Assembly: GCA_016214905.1 (NCBI GenBank)
Contig: JACRMQ010000006.1
Span: forward strand, 1-64,000
Direction: 5' to 3'
Source: Ignavibacteriales bacterium
GTDB taxonomy: Bacteria > Bacteroidota > Ignavibacteria > UBA10030 > SZUA-254
Length of the DNA stretch: 64,000 nt
The translations under genes and the position numbers were made by a program. Under the pieces are notes generated by a model, which had not been told where the DNA came from, searched no databases, and saw nothing but the letters and a program-made list of their open reading frames with translations. Positions 55,505 to 64,000 of the stretch are shown here, piece after piece. Numbering within the stretch: the first letter of the stretch is position 1; each line of letters starts with the position of its first letter.

Positions 55505-57517
55505 ATGTGTGGAATTGCCGGACATGTAAATTTACGCGATAATTTATCTCCACCATCAGTTGAATTATTAGGACAAATGATTGGTGCACTCCACCATCGC
55601 GGACCGGATGAGTTCGGTTATTACCGCGATGCATACGCCGGACTCGCTCACGCGCGCCTTTCCATAATTGATCTTTCAACCGGTCAGCAACCGCTATGCA
55701 ATGAGGATGAAACGTTATGGCTTATTTTAAATGGTGAAATTTTTAATTACGTAGAATTGCGGAATGAACTTAAACGTTATCATCATCAGTTCCGGACTCA
55801 ATCCGATACCGAAGTGATAGTTCATGCATATGAACAATGGGGAGAAGATTGCTTCAGTAAATTTAACGGTCAGTGGGCAATAGCGTTATGGGATAGTAAA
55901 CGAAAAAGATTTATCCTTTGCCGCGATCGGGTGGGAGTTCGTCCTATCTTTGTTTATGAAAAAAATAATCAGGTGTGGTTCGCAAGCGAGGTAAAAGCAA
56001 TATTCGCCGATCCTTCCATTACTCGTGAAATTAATCCAATTGGAATGGATCAAATCTTCACATACTGGGGTACTGTTGCGCCTGTATCAATATTTTCGGG
56101 CATAGAAGAAATTCGACCCGGTACGATGAGGATATATGATGTCGGTGGAAATCAACGCGATAAAATTTATTGGCAACCCTCGTTCCCGATCATTGATAAA
56201 GAAGAACGACAGCAGATCAATAAAATGAAGTTGCATGAAGCTACTGAAATTTTAGATGAAAAGTTAATGAATGCCACCAAACTTAGAATGCTTCGTTCAG
56301 ATGTCCCTGTTGGAAGTTATTTGTCGGGTGGGCTCGATAGTTCACTTGTTTCATGGATGGGGCGGCAGGTTAAAGAGGGAGAGTTTAAAACATTTTCCAT
56401 CAGGTTTGCAGATGCTGAGTTCGATGAAACGGAATATCAACGCATCATGGCATCCACACTCGATAGCGAACATCAGGAAATTACGGTAACCGGAAAAGAT
56501 ATCGCGGAAATATTTCCCGATGTTATTTATCATACTGAACGACCGGTATTACGAACCGCTCCGGCACCGCTTTATTTACTCTCTAAACTTGTAAATAATT
56601 TCGGTTTCAAAGCTGTGCTCACGGGTGAAGGTGCTGATGAAATGTTCGCCGGCTACGATTTATTCAGAGAAGATAAAATTCGCCGGTTCATGGCGAATAA
56701 TCCCGATTCGAAAATTCGTTCAAAACTTTTCGATAAATTATATCCGTATCTCGCCAGATCGCCACAACAGGCAAAGGGGATGGCAATCGAATTCTGGAAA
56801 CGCGGACTTGACAAAGTTAACTCATCTTCTTTTTCACACGATCCACGTTGGAATACAACATCTAACCTGAAGAAATTTTTTTCTGATGAGATTCAAAAGA
56901 AGCTTCAAGCAAAAAAATATCCCGACATCTTGGCTGATCTTCCAATAGAATTTTCATCATGGGATCAGCTTTCTCGTGCGCAATATCTGGAAATCTTAAC
57001 TTTATTCTCACCTTACATCATCTCATCCCAGGGTGACCGGATGCTGATGGCTCACTCTGTAGAGGGTAGATTTCCATTCTTGGATAAAGATGTAATGGAA
57101 TTCGCGAATAACCTTCCGCCTGAATATAAATTGATCGGACTAAATGAAAAGAACATCCTGAAACGTTTGGCGAAAGGAAAAATTCCCGATGCGATCATCA
57201 ACCGGAAAAAGCAGCCATATCGTGCACCGGATGCGGTTAGTTTTCTTTTGGAAGACGCGCCGGATTATGTTGATGAAATGTTCTCTGAACAATCACTTGT
57301 CAGAACTGGATTATTCAATCCAAAGACTGCACGTTCACTATTCGAGAAATGCAAATCAGTTATTAAAACAGGTAAATCAATTCTGAGTAATAACGATAAC
57401 ATGGGAATTGTGGGGATTTTATCTTCACAGCTTTTATATTTTAAGTATATTCCGTATAATGATTACTCAAATCGCAGAAAGATAGAATTTAAAACAAGAA
57501 TTGATAAGATTGGTTGA
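55505..57517 (+). CDS. Glutamine-dependent asparagine synthase-like amidotransferase
   Basis: The 670-residue protein starts with MCGIAGHVNLRD, the N-terminal Cys2 glutaminase, with LHHRGPDEFGYY. The synthase half has the PP-loop VGSYLSGGLDSSLVSW and LTGEGADEMFAGYD. It is of AsnB type; relatives in polysaccharide or lipid clusters modify other substrates. It lies between a NadE-like gene and an acyl carrier protein, which suggests a dedicated pathway rather than plain asparagine synthesis. Confidence 0.85.
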   Translation: MCGIAGHVNLRDNLSPPSVELLGQMIGALHHRGPDEFGYYRDAYAGLAHARLSIIDLSTGQQPLCNEDETLWLILNGEIFNYVELRNELKRYHHQFRTQSDTEVIVHAYEQWGEDCFSKFNGQWAIALWDSKRKRFILCRDRVGVRPIFVYEKNNQVWFASEVKAIFADPSITREINPIGMDQIFTYWGTVAPVSIFSGIEEIRPGTMRIYDVGGNQRDKIYWQPSFPIIDKEERQQINKMKLHEATEILDEKLMNATKLRMLRSDVPVGSYLSGGLDSSLVSWMGRQVKEGEFKTFSIRFADAEFDETEYQRIMASTLDSEHQEITVTGKDIAEIFPDVIYHTERPVLRTAPAPLYLLSKLVNNFGFKAVLTGEGADEMFAGYDLFREDKIRRFMANNPDSKIRSKLFDKLYPYLARSPQQAKGMAIEFWKRGLDKVNSSSFSHDPRWNTTSNLKKFFSDEIQKKLQAKKYPDILADLPIEFSSWDQLSRAQYLEILTLFSPYIISSQGDRMLMAHSVEGRFPFLDKDVMEFANNLPPEYKLIGLNEKNILKRLAKGKIPDAIINRKKQPYRAPDAVSFLLEDAPDYVDEMFSEQSLVRTGLFNPKTARSLFEKCKSVIKTGKSILSNNDNMGIVGILSSQLLYFKYIPYNDYSNRRKIEFKTRIDKIG

Positions 57518-57545
57518 GAAAATAAAAAATGGTAAAGGATAAAAT

Positions 57546-57809
57546 ATGACGAGCGAGGAAATCGGAATTTCGGTTAGTAAATATATCAGTAAAACTTTCC
57601 TGTTCGACGAGAAGAAAAAGGTCGATGAAAATGTTTCATTGTTAGAGACAGGTGTCATAGATTCTACCGGGGTTCTGGAGTTGATATCATTTCTTGAATT
57701 GACATACAATTTAAAATTTGAAGATGATGAACTGATCGGTGAAAATTTCGATTCGGTAGGAAAGATCAAGAATTTCATGGCAAAGAAACTCTCACTTCCA
57801 ACCAATTGA
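57546..57809 (+). CDS. Acyl carrier protein
   Basis: The 87-residue helical protein has ETGVIDSTGVLELISFLE, where the Ser of DST is the expected phosphopantetheine site, although house-keeping ACPs usually have DSL. It holds acyl or aminoacyl groups as thioesters. It lies 4 bp before an acyl-AMP ligase, which could load it. Confidence 0.85.
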   Translation: MTSEEIGISVSKYISKTFLFDEKKKVDENVSLLETGVIDSTGVLELISFLELTYNLKFEDDELIGENFDSVGKIKNFMAKKLSLPTN

Positions 57810-57813
57810 TTCC

Positions 57814-59322
57814 ATGGCGGTTAGTGAATACTTATTAAATTCCCTCAAACTATTTCCAGAGAAGGAAGCGCTAGTCTGCGGGAGTGACCGATATAGTTAC
57901 AAGACAATCGGTAATGCTGCCTTTTCACTTTCGAATTTTCTAATAACTAACGGTTTGGAAACAGGCGACCGTGTCGCGATTATATTAGATAATTCTCTTG
58001 AAGCTGTCGTTTCAACTTTCGGAATCGCAGAAGCGGGTGGAACATTCGTTTTCATACCTTCTGCTACGCCGGTTGAGCGGATGGGATACATCCTTAAAAA
58101 CTGCCAACCGAAATTTCTGATCGGATCAGCTTTAAAAATCGGACAGATTTTGGAATCGGAGAAAGAATGTTCGGTTTTACCTGTTAACATCCTGGTTGGA
58201 AATCAAGAAATTCCACATAATGCAATCCGGTTCGAAACTACATGCATTTCAACAAATAGTGGGAAGAAAAATAAAATTTCGAATGAAGATGTTGCGGCAA
58301 TAGTATATACCTCCGGATCGACCGGGAAACCAAAAGGTGTGATGCTCACACACCGCAATTTTGATGTCGTCACTGAATCTGTAATAGAATACCTTGAACA
58401 CACTCCTGATGATAAAATTTTAGATGTGCTGCCGCTTTCAATCACTTACGGATTGATGCAATTACTAGTGACCTTCAGGTCAGGCGGTACTTTGGTTCTC
58501 GAAAAAGGATTCGGGTATCCTTATGAAATAATAAAACGATTGAAGGAAGAAAAAATTTCAGGATTTGCAGGAGTACCGACGATTTATTCAATCATAACGC
58601 ATCTTCAACTGGAAGGGGAAACATTCCCACACCTCAGGTATATCACTAATGCCGCCGCCGCGATGCCGTATAGCTTCATACCGAAACTAAGAAAAATATT
58701 CCCGACGACGAAAATTTATTTGATGCACGGACTAACCGAGTGTTTGCGTACTACATATTTACCGCCTGATCAGATAGATAAAAAACCCACTTCTGTAGGT
58801 TTCGGAATGAAGCATGTCGAATTATTTATCGAGGATGAGGAAGGAAATCGGTTATCGAGCGGTCAGGTGGGTGAGTTATGCGTGCGCGGGCCGAATATCA
58901 TGAAGGGATACTGGAATGATCCTGAAGCTACCGCAAGAGTAATAAAAAAAGATAAGAAGACAGGTGAAAAAGTTCTTCACTCGGGAGATATGTTCACGAT
59001 CGATGATGAAGGATATTTTTATTTCGTGAGCAGATCTGATGATGTTATCAAAAGTCGCGGAAAGAAAGTGAGCCCGCTTGAAATTGAAAATGTAATATAC
59101 TTATGCGAAGACGTTTTAGAAGTGCGCGTCATCGGAGTCCCTGATGACCTTCTTGGGAAAGCGATTAAAGCCGAAATTGTTTTGAAGAAAGATTCCGGCA
59201 CAACAGAAGATTTCATTAAATCACATTGCAAAAGTAAACTTGAAGATTTCCAAATTCCGCAGATCGTCCACTTTGTAAAATCACTCCCCAAAACTGCCGG
59301 TGGCAAAATAAAACGGATATAA
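57814..59322 (+). CDS. Acyl-AMP ligase (AMP-binding enzyme)
   Basis: The 502-residue adenylate-forming enzyme has the core YTSGSTGKPKGVMLTHRN, LMHGLTECLRTTYLPPD, HSGDMFTIDDEGYFYFVSRS and the Lys in KTAGGKIKRI. It activates a carboxylate as acyl-AMP, probably for transfer to the ACP encoded just upstream. The substrate is unknown. The order NadE-like, AsnB-like, ACP, ligase is a candidate small-molecule or envelope-modification pathway. Confidence 0.87.
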   Translation: MAVSEYLLNSLKLFPEKEALVCGSDRYSYKTIGNAAFSLSNFLITNGLETGDRVAIILDNSLEAVVSTFGIAEAGGTFVFIPSATPVERMGYILKNCQPKFLIGSALKIGQILESEKECSVLPVNILVGNQEIPHNAIRFETTCISTNSGKKNKISNEDVAAIVYTSGSTGKPKGVMLTHRNFDVVTESVIEYLEHTPDDKILDVLPLSITYGLMQLLVTFRSGGTLVLEKGFGYPYEIIKRLKEEKISGFAGVPTIYSIITHLQLEGETFPHLRYITNAAAAMPYSFIPKLRKIFPTTKIYLMHGLTECLRTTYLPPDQIDKKPTSVGFGMKHVELFIEDEEGNRLSSGQVGELCVRGPNIMKGYWNDPEATARVIKKDKKTGEKVLHSGDMFTIDDEGYFYFVSRSDDVIKSRGKKVSPLEIENVIYLCEDVLEVRVIGVPDDLLGKAIKAEIVLKKDSGTTEDFIKSHCKSKLEDFQIPQIVHFVKSLPKTAGGKIKRI

Positions 59323-59360
59323 TCACCCGTGATACTCGCAGGTTCAATCAATTCAATAAA

Positions 59361-60425
59361 TTAAAAGAACCACAAATCGCCTTCAAGTCGTGAGAGAAAA
59401 GCGTCTCCTGCCTGAATTGCATTCATGATTTCCTGATTTCTGGAATGAATGCACATCCAGTTTCTTCCGGGTATAAACAAATTAAGTCGGTCAGAAAATT
59501 CTTTCATGAAGTGTGGATCTAATCTCCCGCATAATTCAACTGTCTTCCCCTCCCACGCTTCATTATAAAGGTGTGCGATAACCTGTTTTATTGTTCGCGG
59601 TTCTGCGGCAATTTGAATTACCTCGCTGCGCCCACCTGTTTTTAAATTGTATAAATACCATCCAAGCAACCTATCACTATCGTCATAAACTGCTTTTTTC
59701 CGGAACGATCCGAAGCGCTTTTCTTTCTCCAGCATGTAAAATAACCATTCAATCGATTTATGATCATAGCTCGGATGTAATTTTCTGAACGAACTGAACC
59801 GGGAAATGGAATCAAAAAATTCTTGAATCGTTAAATCTTTTGTATATCCCGGTGGTTTTGGAGGACGCAAAGGATTGAACGGAATATTAGAAAGGATTAC
59901 GTCACCGGCAGATATAATTTGTCCCAGAATATTATCCGTACCGGATTTATTCTTCTTTAATATAGAAGTAGCAAAACCAAACGGACGATATGGACGTCGC
60001 CAGTAAACACTTCCGTGAAAAACTGTAACACCTCCGAGTCTTTCCCATATAGTTCGTGAGACATCAACGCCCCGATCGGTGAAAGATAAATCCTGAGGTC
60101 CTTTGAAGAATTGTTTTTTTAATTGTAAACTTGCCAACGTTGATTTATCAGCCATCAAATGCTGGCTTACACCAACTCTGATCAATTTACCGTTAAAAAT
60201 CATCTGTCTTGGAATGACAGCCATAAAACCGCTGATTCTTCCATCAGGTTCTATGTGCACAAGTGAACTAATTTCCGGATCGTACCATGGATTCCGAAAG
60301 CAAGCTTCTTCAAAAATATTTTTTTGAATATCGTAGCTGAGAGAAGAACTTTCGGGAAATAATCTCGTGTTCAACTCTATTATTTGGGGTATATCATCTA
60401 TTTGAAAATTTCTGACTAAACCCAT
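59361..60425 (-). CDS. GNAT-like acyltransferase
   Basis: ATG 60425 is chosen (GGAATCAAAACG before it); a longer frame goes to 60455. The 354-residue protein begins LVRNFQIDDIPQIIELN, a GNAT-like start, with GFMAVIPRQMIFNGKLIRV as the acetyl-CoA core. The C-terminal half (LLGWYLYNLKT ... VELCGRLDPHFM) resembles a second, partial GNAT fold. It is convergent to the acyl-AMP ligase and may be a partner. Confidence 0.62.
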   Translation of the reverse strand: MGLVRNFQIDDIPQIIELNTRLFPESSSLSYDIQKNIFEEACFRNPWYDPEISSLVHIEPDGRISGFMAVIPRQMIFNGKLIRVGVSQHLMADKSTLASLQLKKQFFKGPQDLSFTDRGVDVSRTIWERLGGVTVFHGSVYWRRPYRPFGFATSILKKNKSGTDNILGQIISAGDVILSNIPFNPLRPPKPPGYTKDLTIQEFFDSISRFSSFRKLHPSYDHKSIEWLFYMLEKEKRFGSFRKKAVYDDSDRLLGWYLYNLKTGGRSEVIQIAAEPRTIKQVIAHLYNEAWEGKTVELCGRLDPHFMKEFSDRLNLFIPGRNWMCIHSRNQEIMNAIQAGDAFLSRLEGDLWFF

Positions 60426-60541
60426 CGTTTTGATTCCACAATTGTTGATAATCAAAATGTAATGTTGAAATATACAAATAATTTCGAGAAAAATAACTGG
60501 TAATCAATAAATCATAATTTTCTTTTGTATATTATCCAGAT

Positions 60542-61948
60542 ATGAATAAAAATGAAGAAATAGTATTACAACTTAGTCACCTCTCAGGCGATGGTAAGGC
60601 GGTAGGTAAATTAGACGGTTTGGTGGTTTTTGCTGATAATGCCGTTCCTGGTGATCTTGCCCGCGTTAGAATTTGGAAAGTTAAAAAAAATTATGCCGAA
60701 GGCAGGGCAGTTGAAATTTTAGAGCCGTCTGAACATCGGGTATCTGCAAGATGCAGGCATTTTGGAATATGTGGCGGTTGCCGCTGGCAAAATCTTTCAT
60801 ACCAAGCGCAAAAAGAATTTAAAAGACTACATATTGAAAATGTTTTTAAACATATCGGAGAATTCGATTTACCGAATGTCCTTCCAACAATCGGAACAGA
60901 GTCGCCTTATTTTTACCGGAATAAAATGGAATACACTTTTTCTAACCGTCGATGGCTGACACAAGATGAAATGAATTTGATCCAGATACCGGAGAATGAG
61001 GTCGCGCTCGGTTTTCATGTACCCGAAAGATTCGATAAAGTATTGAATACGACGGAATGTTTTTTGCAATCTGAAATCAGTGCCCAAATCGTAAATAAGG
61101 TGAGAGAATTTTGCCGATCAAATAATCTTAGTGTCTACTCAACAAAAACACATGAAGGGTATCTGCGTCATTTGGTGATCCGTGACAGTAAGAAAACGGG
61201 CGAGATGATGATTAATCTGGTAACAACGAATTTTGAAAAAGAAGTTATCGAGCAATTTACACAGATGTTGAGAAACGAATTTCCTCCGATCACAACAATC
61301 GTCAATAATATAACCGAACGTAAATCGATGATAGCCATAGGTGAAACTGAAAAGATAATGTTCGGACCGGGATATATCACCGAAAGATTGGGAGATTATA
61401 CGTTCAAAATTTCAGCGAATTCATTCTTTCAAACGAATACCATGCAAGCAGAGAAATTGTATGATATCGTAAAAGATTTTGCCGATTTAAAATCGAGTGA
61501 TGTTGTTTACGATCTCTATGGCGGTACAGGCACGATCGCGATTTATTTATCGGACGCTGTTGAAAGGGTAATAGGTATCGAAGTTGTAGATAGTGCGATA
61601 CATGATGCCGAAAAAAACGCGGAAGTGAATCACATCGCGAATTGTTATTTCTTGCAGGGAGATTTAAAAGATCGGCTCACCACGGATCGCTCTTGGTTAG
61701 CCGAGCATCCTGAACCGAGCGTGATTATCCTTGATCCACCGCGGAGTGGAGTACATGCGAAAGTTATTGATCAGATACTGAAAATAAAATCTCAGCGTAT
61801 CGTTTACGTCAGTTGTAATCCCGCTACGCAAGCACGCGATTCCAAATTGCTTGCGGATGGAGGTTACTCGCTTCAAAAAATACAACCTGTCGATATGTTT
61901 CCTCATACAGATCATATCGAGAGTGTGGCGCTTTTCACTCTTCGGTAA
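60542..61948 (+). CDS. rlmD: 23S rRNA (uracil-5)-methyltransferase, RlmD-type
   Basis: The 468-residue protein starts with a TRAM domain (LSGDGKAVGKLDGLVVF..), has the 4Fe-4S Cys set in CRHFGICGGCRWQNLSY, and the methylase motifs SANSFFQTN, VVYDLYGGTGTIAIYL, LDPPRSGVH and YVSCNPATQARD with the catalytic Cys. It makes 5-methyluridine in 23S rRNA. It could equally be RlmC or a TrmA-type relative. It ends in a 14-bp overlap with the convergent ubiE gene. Confidence 0.87.
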   Translation: MNKNEEIVLQLSHLSGDGKAVGKLDGLVVFADNAVPGDLARVRIWKVKKNYAEGRAVEILEPSEHRVSARCRHFGICGGCRWQNLSYQAQKEFKRLHIENVFKHIGEFDLPNVLPTIGTESPYFYRNKMEYTFSNRRWLTQDEMNLIQIPENEVALGFHVPERFDKVLNTTECFLQSEISAQIVNKVREFCRSNNLSVYSTKTHEGYLRHLVIRDSKKTGEMMINLVTTNFEKEVIEQFTQMLRNEFPPITTIVNNITERKSMIAIGETEKIMFGPGYITERLGDYTFKISANSFFQTNTMQAEKLYDIVKDFADLKSSDVVYDLYGGTGTIAIYLSDAVERVIGIEVVDSAIHDAEKNAEVNHIANCYFLQGDLKDRLTTDRSWLAEHPEPSVIILDPPRSGVHAKVIDQILKIKSQRIVYVSCNPATQARDSKLLADGGYSLQKIQPVDMFPHTDHIESVALFTLR

Positions 61949-62699
61949 TTTTCTTTCCGACAAATATTGTCGCCGCCCCAAATGTCAGACGACGTGCTTT
62001 CAATTCAACGTATCCGGCTTCTCTCATTAATTCTAGAAATTCATTTTCGTCGGGGAATGCTTCAATCGATCGTGGAAGATAACTGTATGCGGAATTATGA
62101 CGGGAAATGATTCTGCCGATAACAGGCAGAAGAAATTTCGCATGAAAGGAATAAAGCGCGGAGATGATTGGTGAACGGGGATGTGTGAGTTCCAGTATCA
62201 CAGATATTCCGCCGGACTTCAGCACCCGATACATTTCTTTCAGCGATAATAACCTGTCTTCAAAATTACGAATACCGAACGCGACGATGGTTCCGTCGAA
62301 TATCCCGGTTTGGAATGGAAGCTTATGCGCGTCCACTGCTGCACATTGAATAATATTATTATTCTCGCGTTGTTCAATTTTTTTCTTGCATTCCAACAGC
62401 ATCTTCATGGAAAAATCTGTGGCTACAACGGACTGAGGATGAAGGCGTAATAATTCTAATGAAACATCACCGCTTCCGGCGGCGATGTCGAGAAAATCAC
62501 CGTTGATTTTTTCCTTAAAAATAATTACCGCCCGCTTTCGCCAATTTCTATCAAGTCCGAAACTGATCAGTCGGTTTAGGAGATCATATGTAGGCGCAAT
62601 TCCGTCAAACATTTTTCGGATGGCTGATGATTCTCTGTGCTGTATATCCTTCATGAGCGGCATCACCATTAATTTCTTCAATTTTGGGTGAATTTGCAA
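61935..62699 (-). CDS. ubiE: UbiE/MenG methyltransferase (menaquinone)
   Basis: The 254-residue SAM methyltransferase has FDGIAPTYDLLNRLISFGLD, DIAAGSGDVSLELLRLHP, AFGIRNFEDRLLSLKEMYRV and LKARRLTFGAATIFVG, the UbiE/MenG signature. It methylates demethylmenaquinone, which fits the menaquinol-fed NrfH. The start may be internal (an ATG at residue 11, 13 or 16); the first ATG is used here. Confidence 0.9.
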   Translation of the reverse strand: MQIHPKLKKLMVMPLMKDIQHRESSAIRKMFDGIAPTYDLLNRLISFGLDRNWRKRAVIIFKEKINGDFLDIAAGSGDVSLELLRLHPQSVVATDFSMKMLLECKKKIEQRENNNIIQCAAVDAHKLPFQTGIFDGTIVAFGIRNFEDRLLSLKEMYRVLKSGGISVILELTHPRSPIISALYSFHAKFLLPVIGRIISRHNSAYSYLPRSIEAFPDENEFLELMREAGYVELKARRLTFGAATIFVGKKITEE

Positions 62700-62804
62700 A
62701 TCGGTATAAAAAATCTTACGAGAAAACGAAAAATAATCTTGCTTTTAAATATACTTTCTTGTATGTTCAAAATGGCAATAATTTAGGGCACGGATATCAG
62801 CGGA

Positions 62805-64000
62805 GTCAAAAATATAAAAAAATGGATTTTACTTGCATTGATATTTCAAAATATAATCTTTGCAGGAACTTCAACAAAGAATATCGTAGCATCTCACACT
62901 ACTGAATCAATTTCGATCGATGGTTTGCTGGCAGAACAATCATGGTCTGCGGCTGTGCAGGTTTCGGGATTTGTGCAATTCGACCCTGATGAAGGAGCTA
63001 TAGCCACCGAAGAAACATCTGTTCGCGTCTTGTACGATGACGACGCGCTGTATGTAGGTGTGTTTTGTTTCGATTCAGAACCTGATTTGATAGTTCACCA
63101 ATTGACGCGCCGTGACCGGAGCGTGCAGGCAGATAGATTTTCGGTGATGCTCGATTCGTATTATGATCATAATACCGCATTCTTGTTCAGCGGATCTGTA
63201 TCGGGAGTGAAATCGGACGGTGTATTGTCTCACGATGGTTTGGTGTACGATGTTCAGTGGGATGCTGTATGGGATTTCGCGTCGAATATTTTCGATCATG
63301 GCTGGACGGCGGAATTTAAAATTCCTTACAGCGCTCTTCGATTTTCGAATCAGGATACAGAATATGTTTGGGGTGTAAATTTCCGTCGTTACATCGCCCG
63401 GAAGAAAGAAACAGATGAATGGGTGATGATTCCCCGGGCAGAAGTTCCGCAAGGTACCATATCATCTGTATCAAAAATGGGCAATCTATCAGGTATCGCA
63501 AACATTCATCCTCCGCTTCATATTGAAGTTCTTCCGTATCATGTTTCCAAAGGAAGTTTTTTGAATCAGCCATCTCCATTTTCATTGCGCAAAGATTATG
63601 ATCTAAACTTTGGCGTCGATCTGAAATATGGAATAACGAACAATTTCACTCTCGATGTCGCCATAAATCCCGATTTCGGTCAGGTGGAAGTTGATAAAAA
63701 AGTATTAAACCTGACAGTCTTCGAAACGGAATATCCGGAAAAACGCCCTTTCTTCCTTGAGGGATCTCAAATATTTTCATTTGGAAATGGTTTCGATAAC
63801 AAGCCGTTACCGTTGCTTTATTCGCGCCGCATCGGGAAATACCCGTCTCAATATATTAATAAATATATATTCGGTGCAGATACTTTATACCCCGGATACA
63901 ACAGTACTTATGCTGACAAGCCGGAGGTAACAACAATTTTAGGCGCAGCTAAGTTTTCGGGCAGGACTGATGATGGTCTGGTAATTGGCGCGCTGACTGC
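62805..64000 (+). CDS. DUF5916/CBM9-type outer-membrane-linked protein, 3' truncated
   Basis: The open frame reads from after a TAG at 62784 to the window end without a stop. A signal-like stretch (KNIKKWILLALIFQNIIFA) is followed by SISIDGLLAEQSWSAAVQVS, a CBM9-like domain, then FRRYIARKKETDEW and DVAINPDFGQVEVDKK and the Pro-rich FFLEGSQIFSFGNG of DUF5916 barrels. No ATG, GTG or TTG is found upstream of TTG 62838, which lies inside the signal peptide. The start shown (GTC 62805) marks where the homologous part begins and is not certain. Confidence 0.7.

Noticed and set aside
1-64000. CRISPR array
   Set aside because: No regularly spaced repeat of 23-40 bp with unique spacers was seen; the repeats found (20628-20826, 24553-24592) are short or too few.

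Overview
The window looks like a chromosome segment of an AT-rich Bacteroidota/FCB-group bacterium, probably Ignavibacteria-like. This placement is an inference. It rests on secreted proteins ending in type IX secretion (T9SS) sorting domains (YPNPFNP...KKLLL), a TonB receptor with an N-terminal regulatory-like domain, a GWxTD lipoprotein, NrfHA, a class II photolyase and a purS/purQ arrangement. No rRNA or taxonomic marker was available to test it.

Layout. (1) 1-8400: three large exported proteins, one of them cut by the window edge, then a T9SS-protein pseudogene. (2) 8620-31667: an integrated genomic island of about 23 kb in a tRNA-Gln(CTG) gene. It is bounded by identical 58-bp repeats (8620-8677 and 31610-31667), with a tyrosine integrase at the right end. 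From left to right it carries a tight four-gene operon (TPR-zincin, MazG-like, EVE-nuclease, nuclease-DUF2075 helicase), a truncated glycosylase-like gene, a DUF262/HNH protein, a phage/plasmid-like replication and recombination module, a HAD phosphatase plus membrane protein pair, and an adjacent SIR2-like/HerA pair. The replication module has a RepA-like ATPase, iteron-like repeats, a Sak4-like ATPase, DUF932 and RadC. There are no structural phage genes and no conjugation genes. (3) 31668-36516: NrfHA nitrite reductase, a polyferredoxin membrane protein and a small exported protein. (4) 36517-43281: housekeeping genes (purC, psd, pssA, purS, purQ, tatA, sucD, ndk, rnhA, a SpoU methyltransferase). 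(5) 43351-52154: a probable light-response cluster headed by a CarH/LitR-type B12 photoreceptor with a clear promoter and operator, followed by class II photolyase, SRPBCC, TIGR01777 epimerase, TonB receptor, DUF523-DUF1722 and a dehydrogenase. (6) 52155-53324: a DUF84 NTPase, tRNA-Val, tRNA-Gly and a tRNA-like remnant invaded by a short repeat. (7) 53502-60425: a lipoprotein, then a NadE-like/AsnB-like/ACP/acyl-AMP ligase run with a GNAT-like protein. (8) 60542-64000: an RlmD-type methyltransferase, UbiE/MenG and the start of a large DUF5916 protein.

How the parts fit. The island is best read as a defence-carrying integrative element. Replication and recombination genes sit in the middle and several candidate or known anti-phage modules flank them. 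SIR2-HerA is a described defence pair. The four-gene TPR-zincin/MazG/EVE-nuclease/DUF2075 operon is the best candidate for an undescribed system. Outside the island, the light-response cluster has the best readable regulation: TTGACA-N17-TATATT with a perfect 10-bp inverted repeat over the -10 box.
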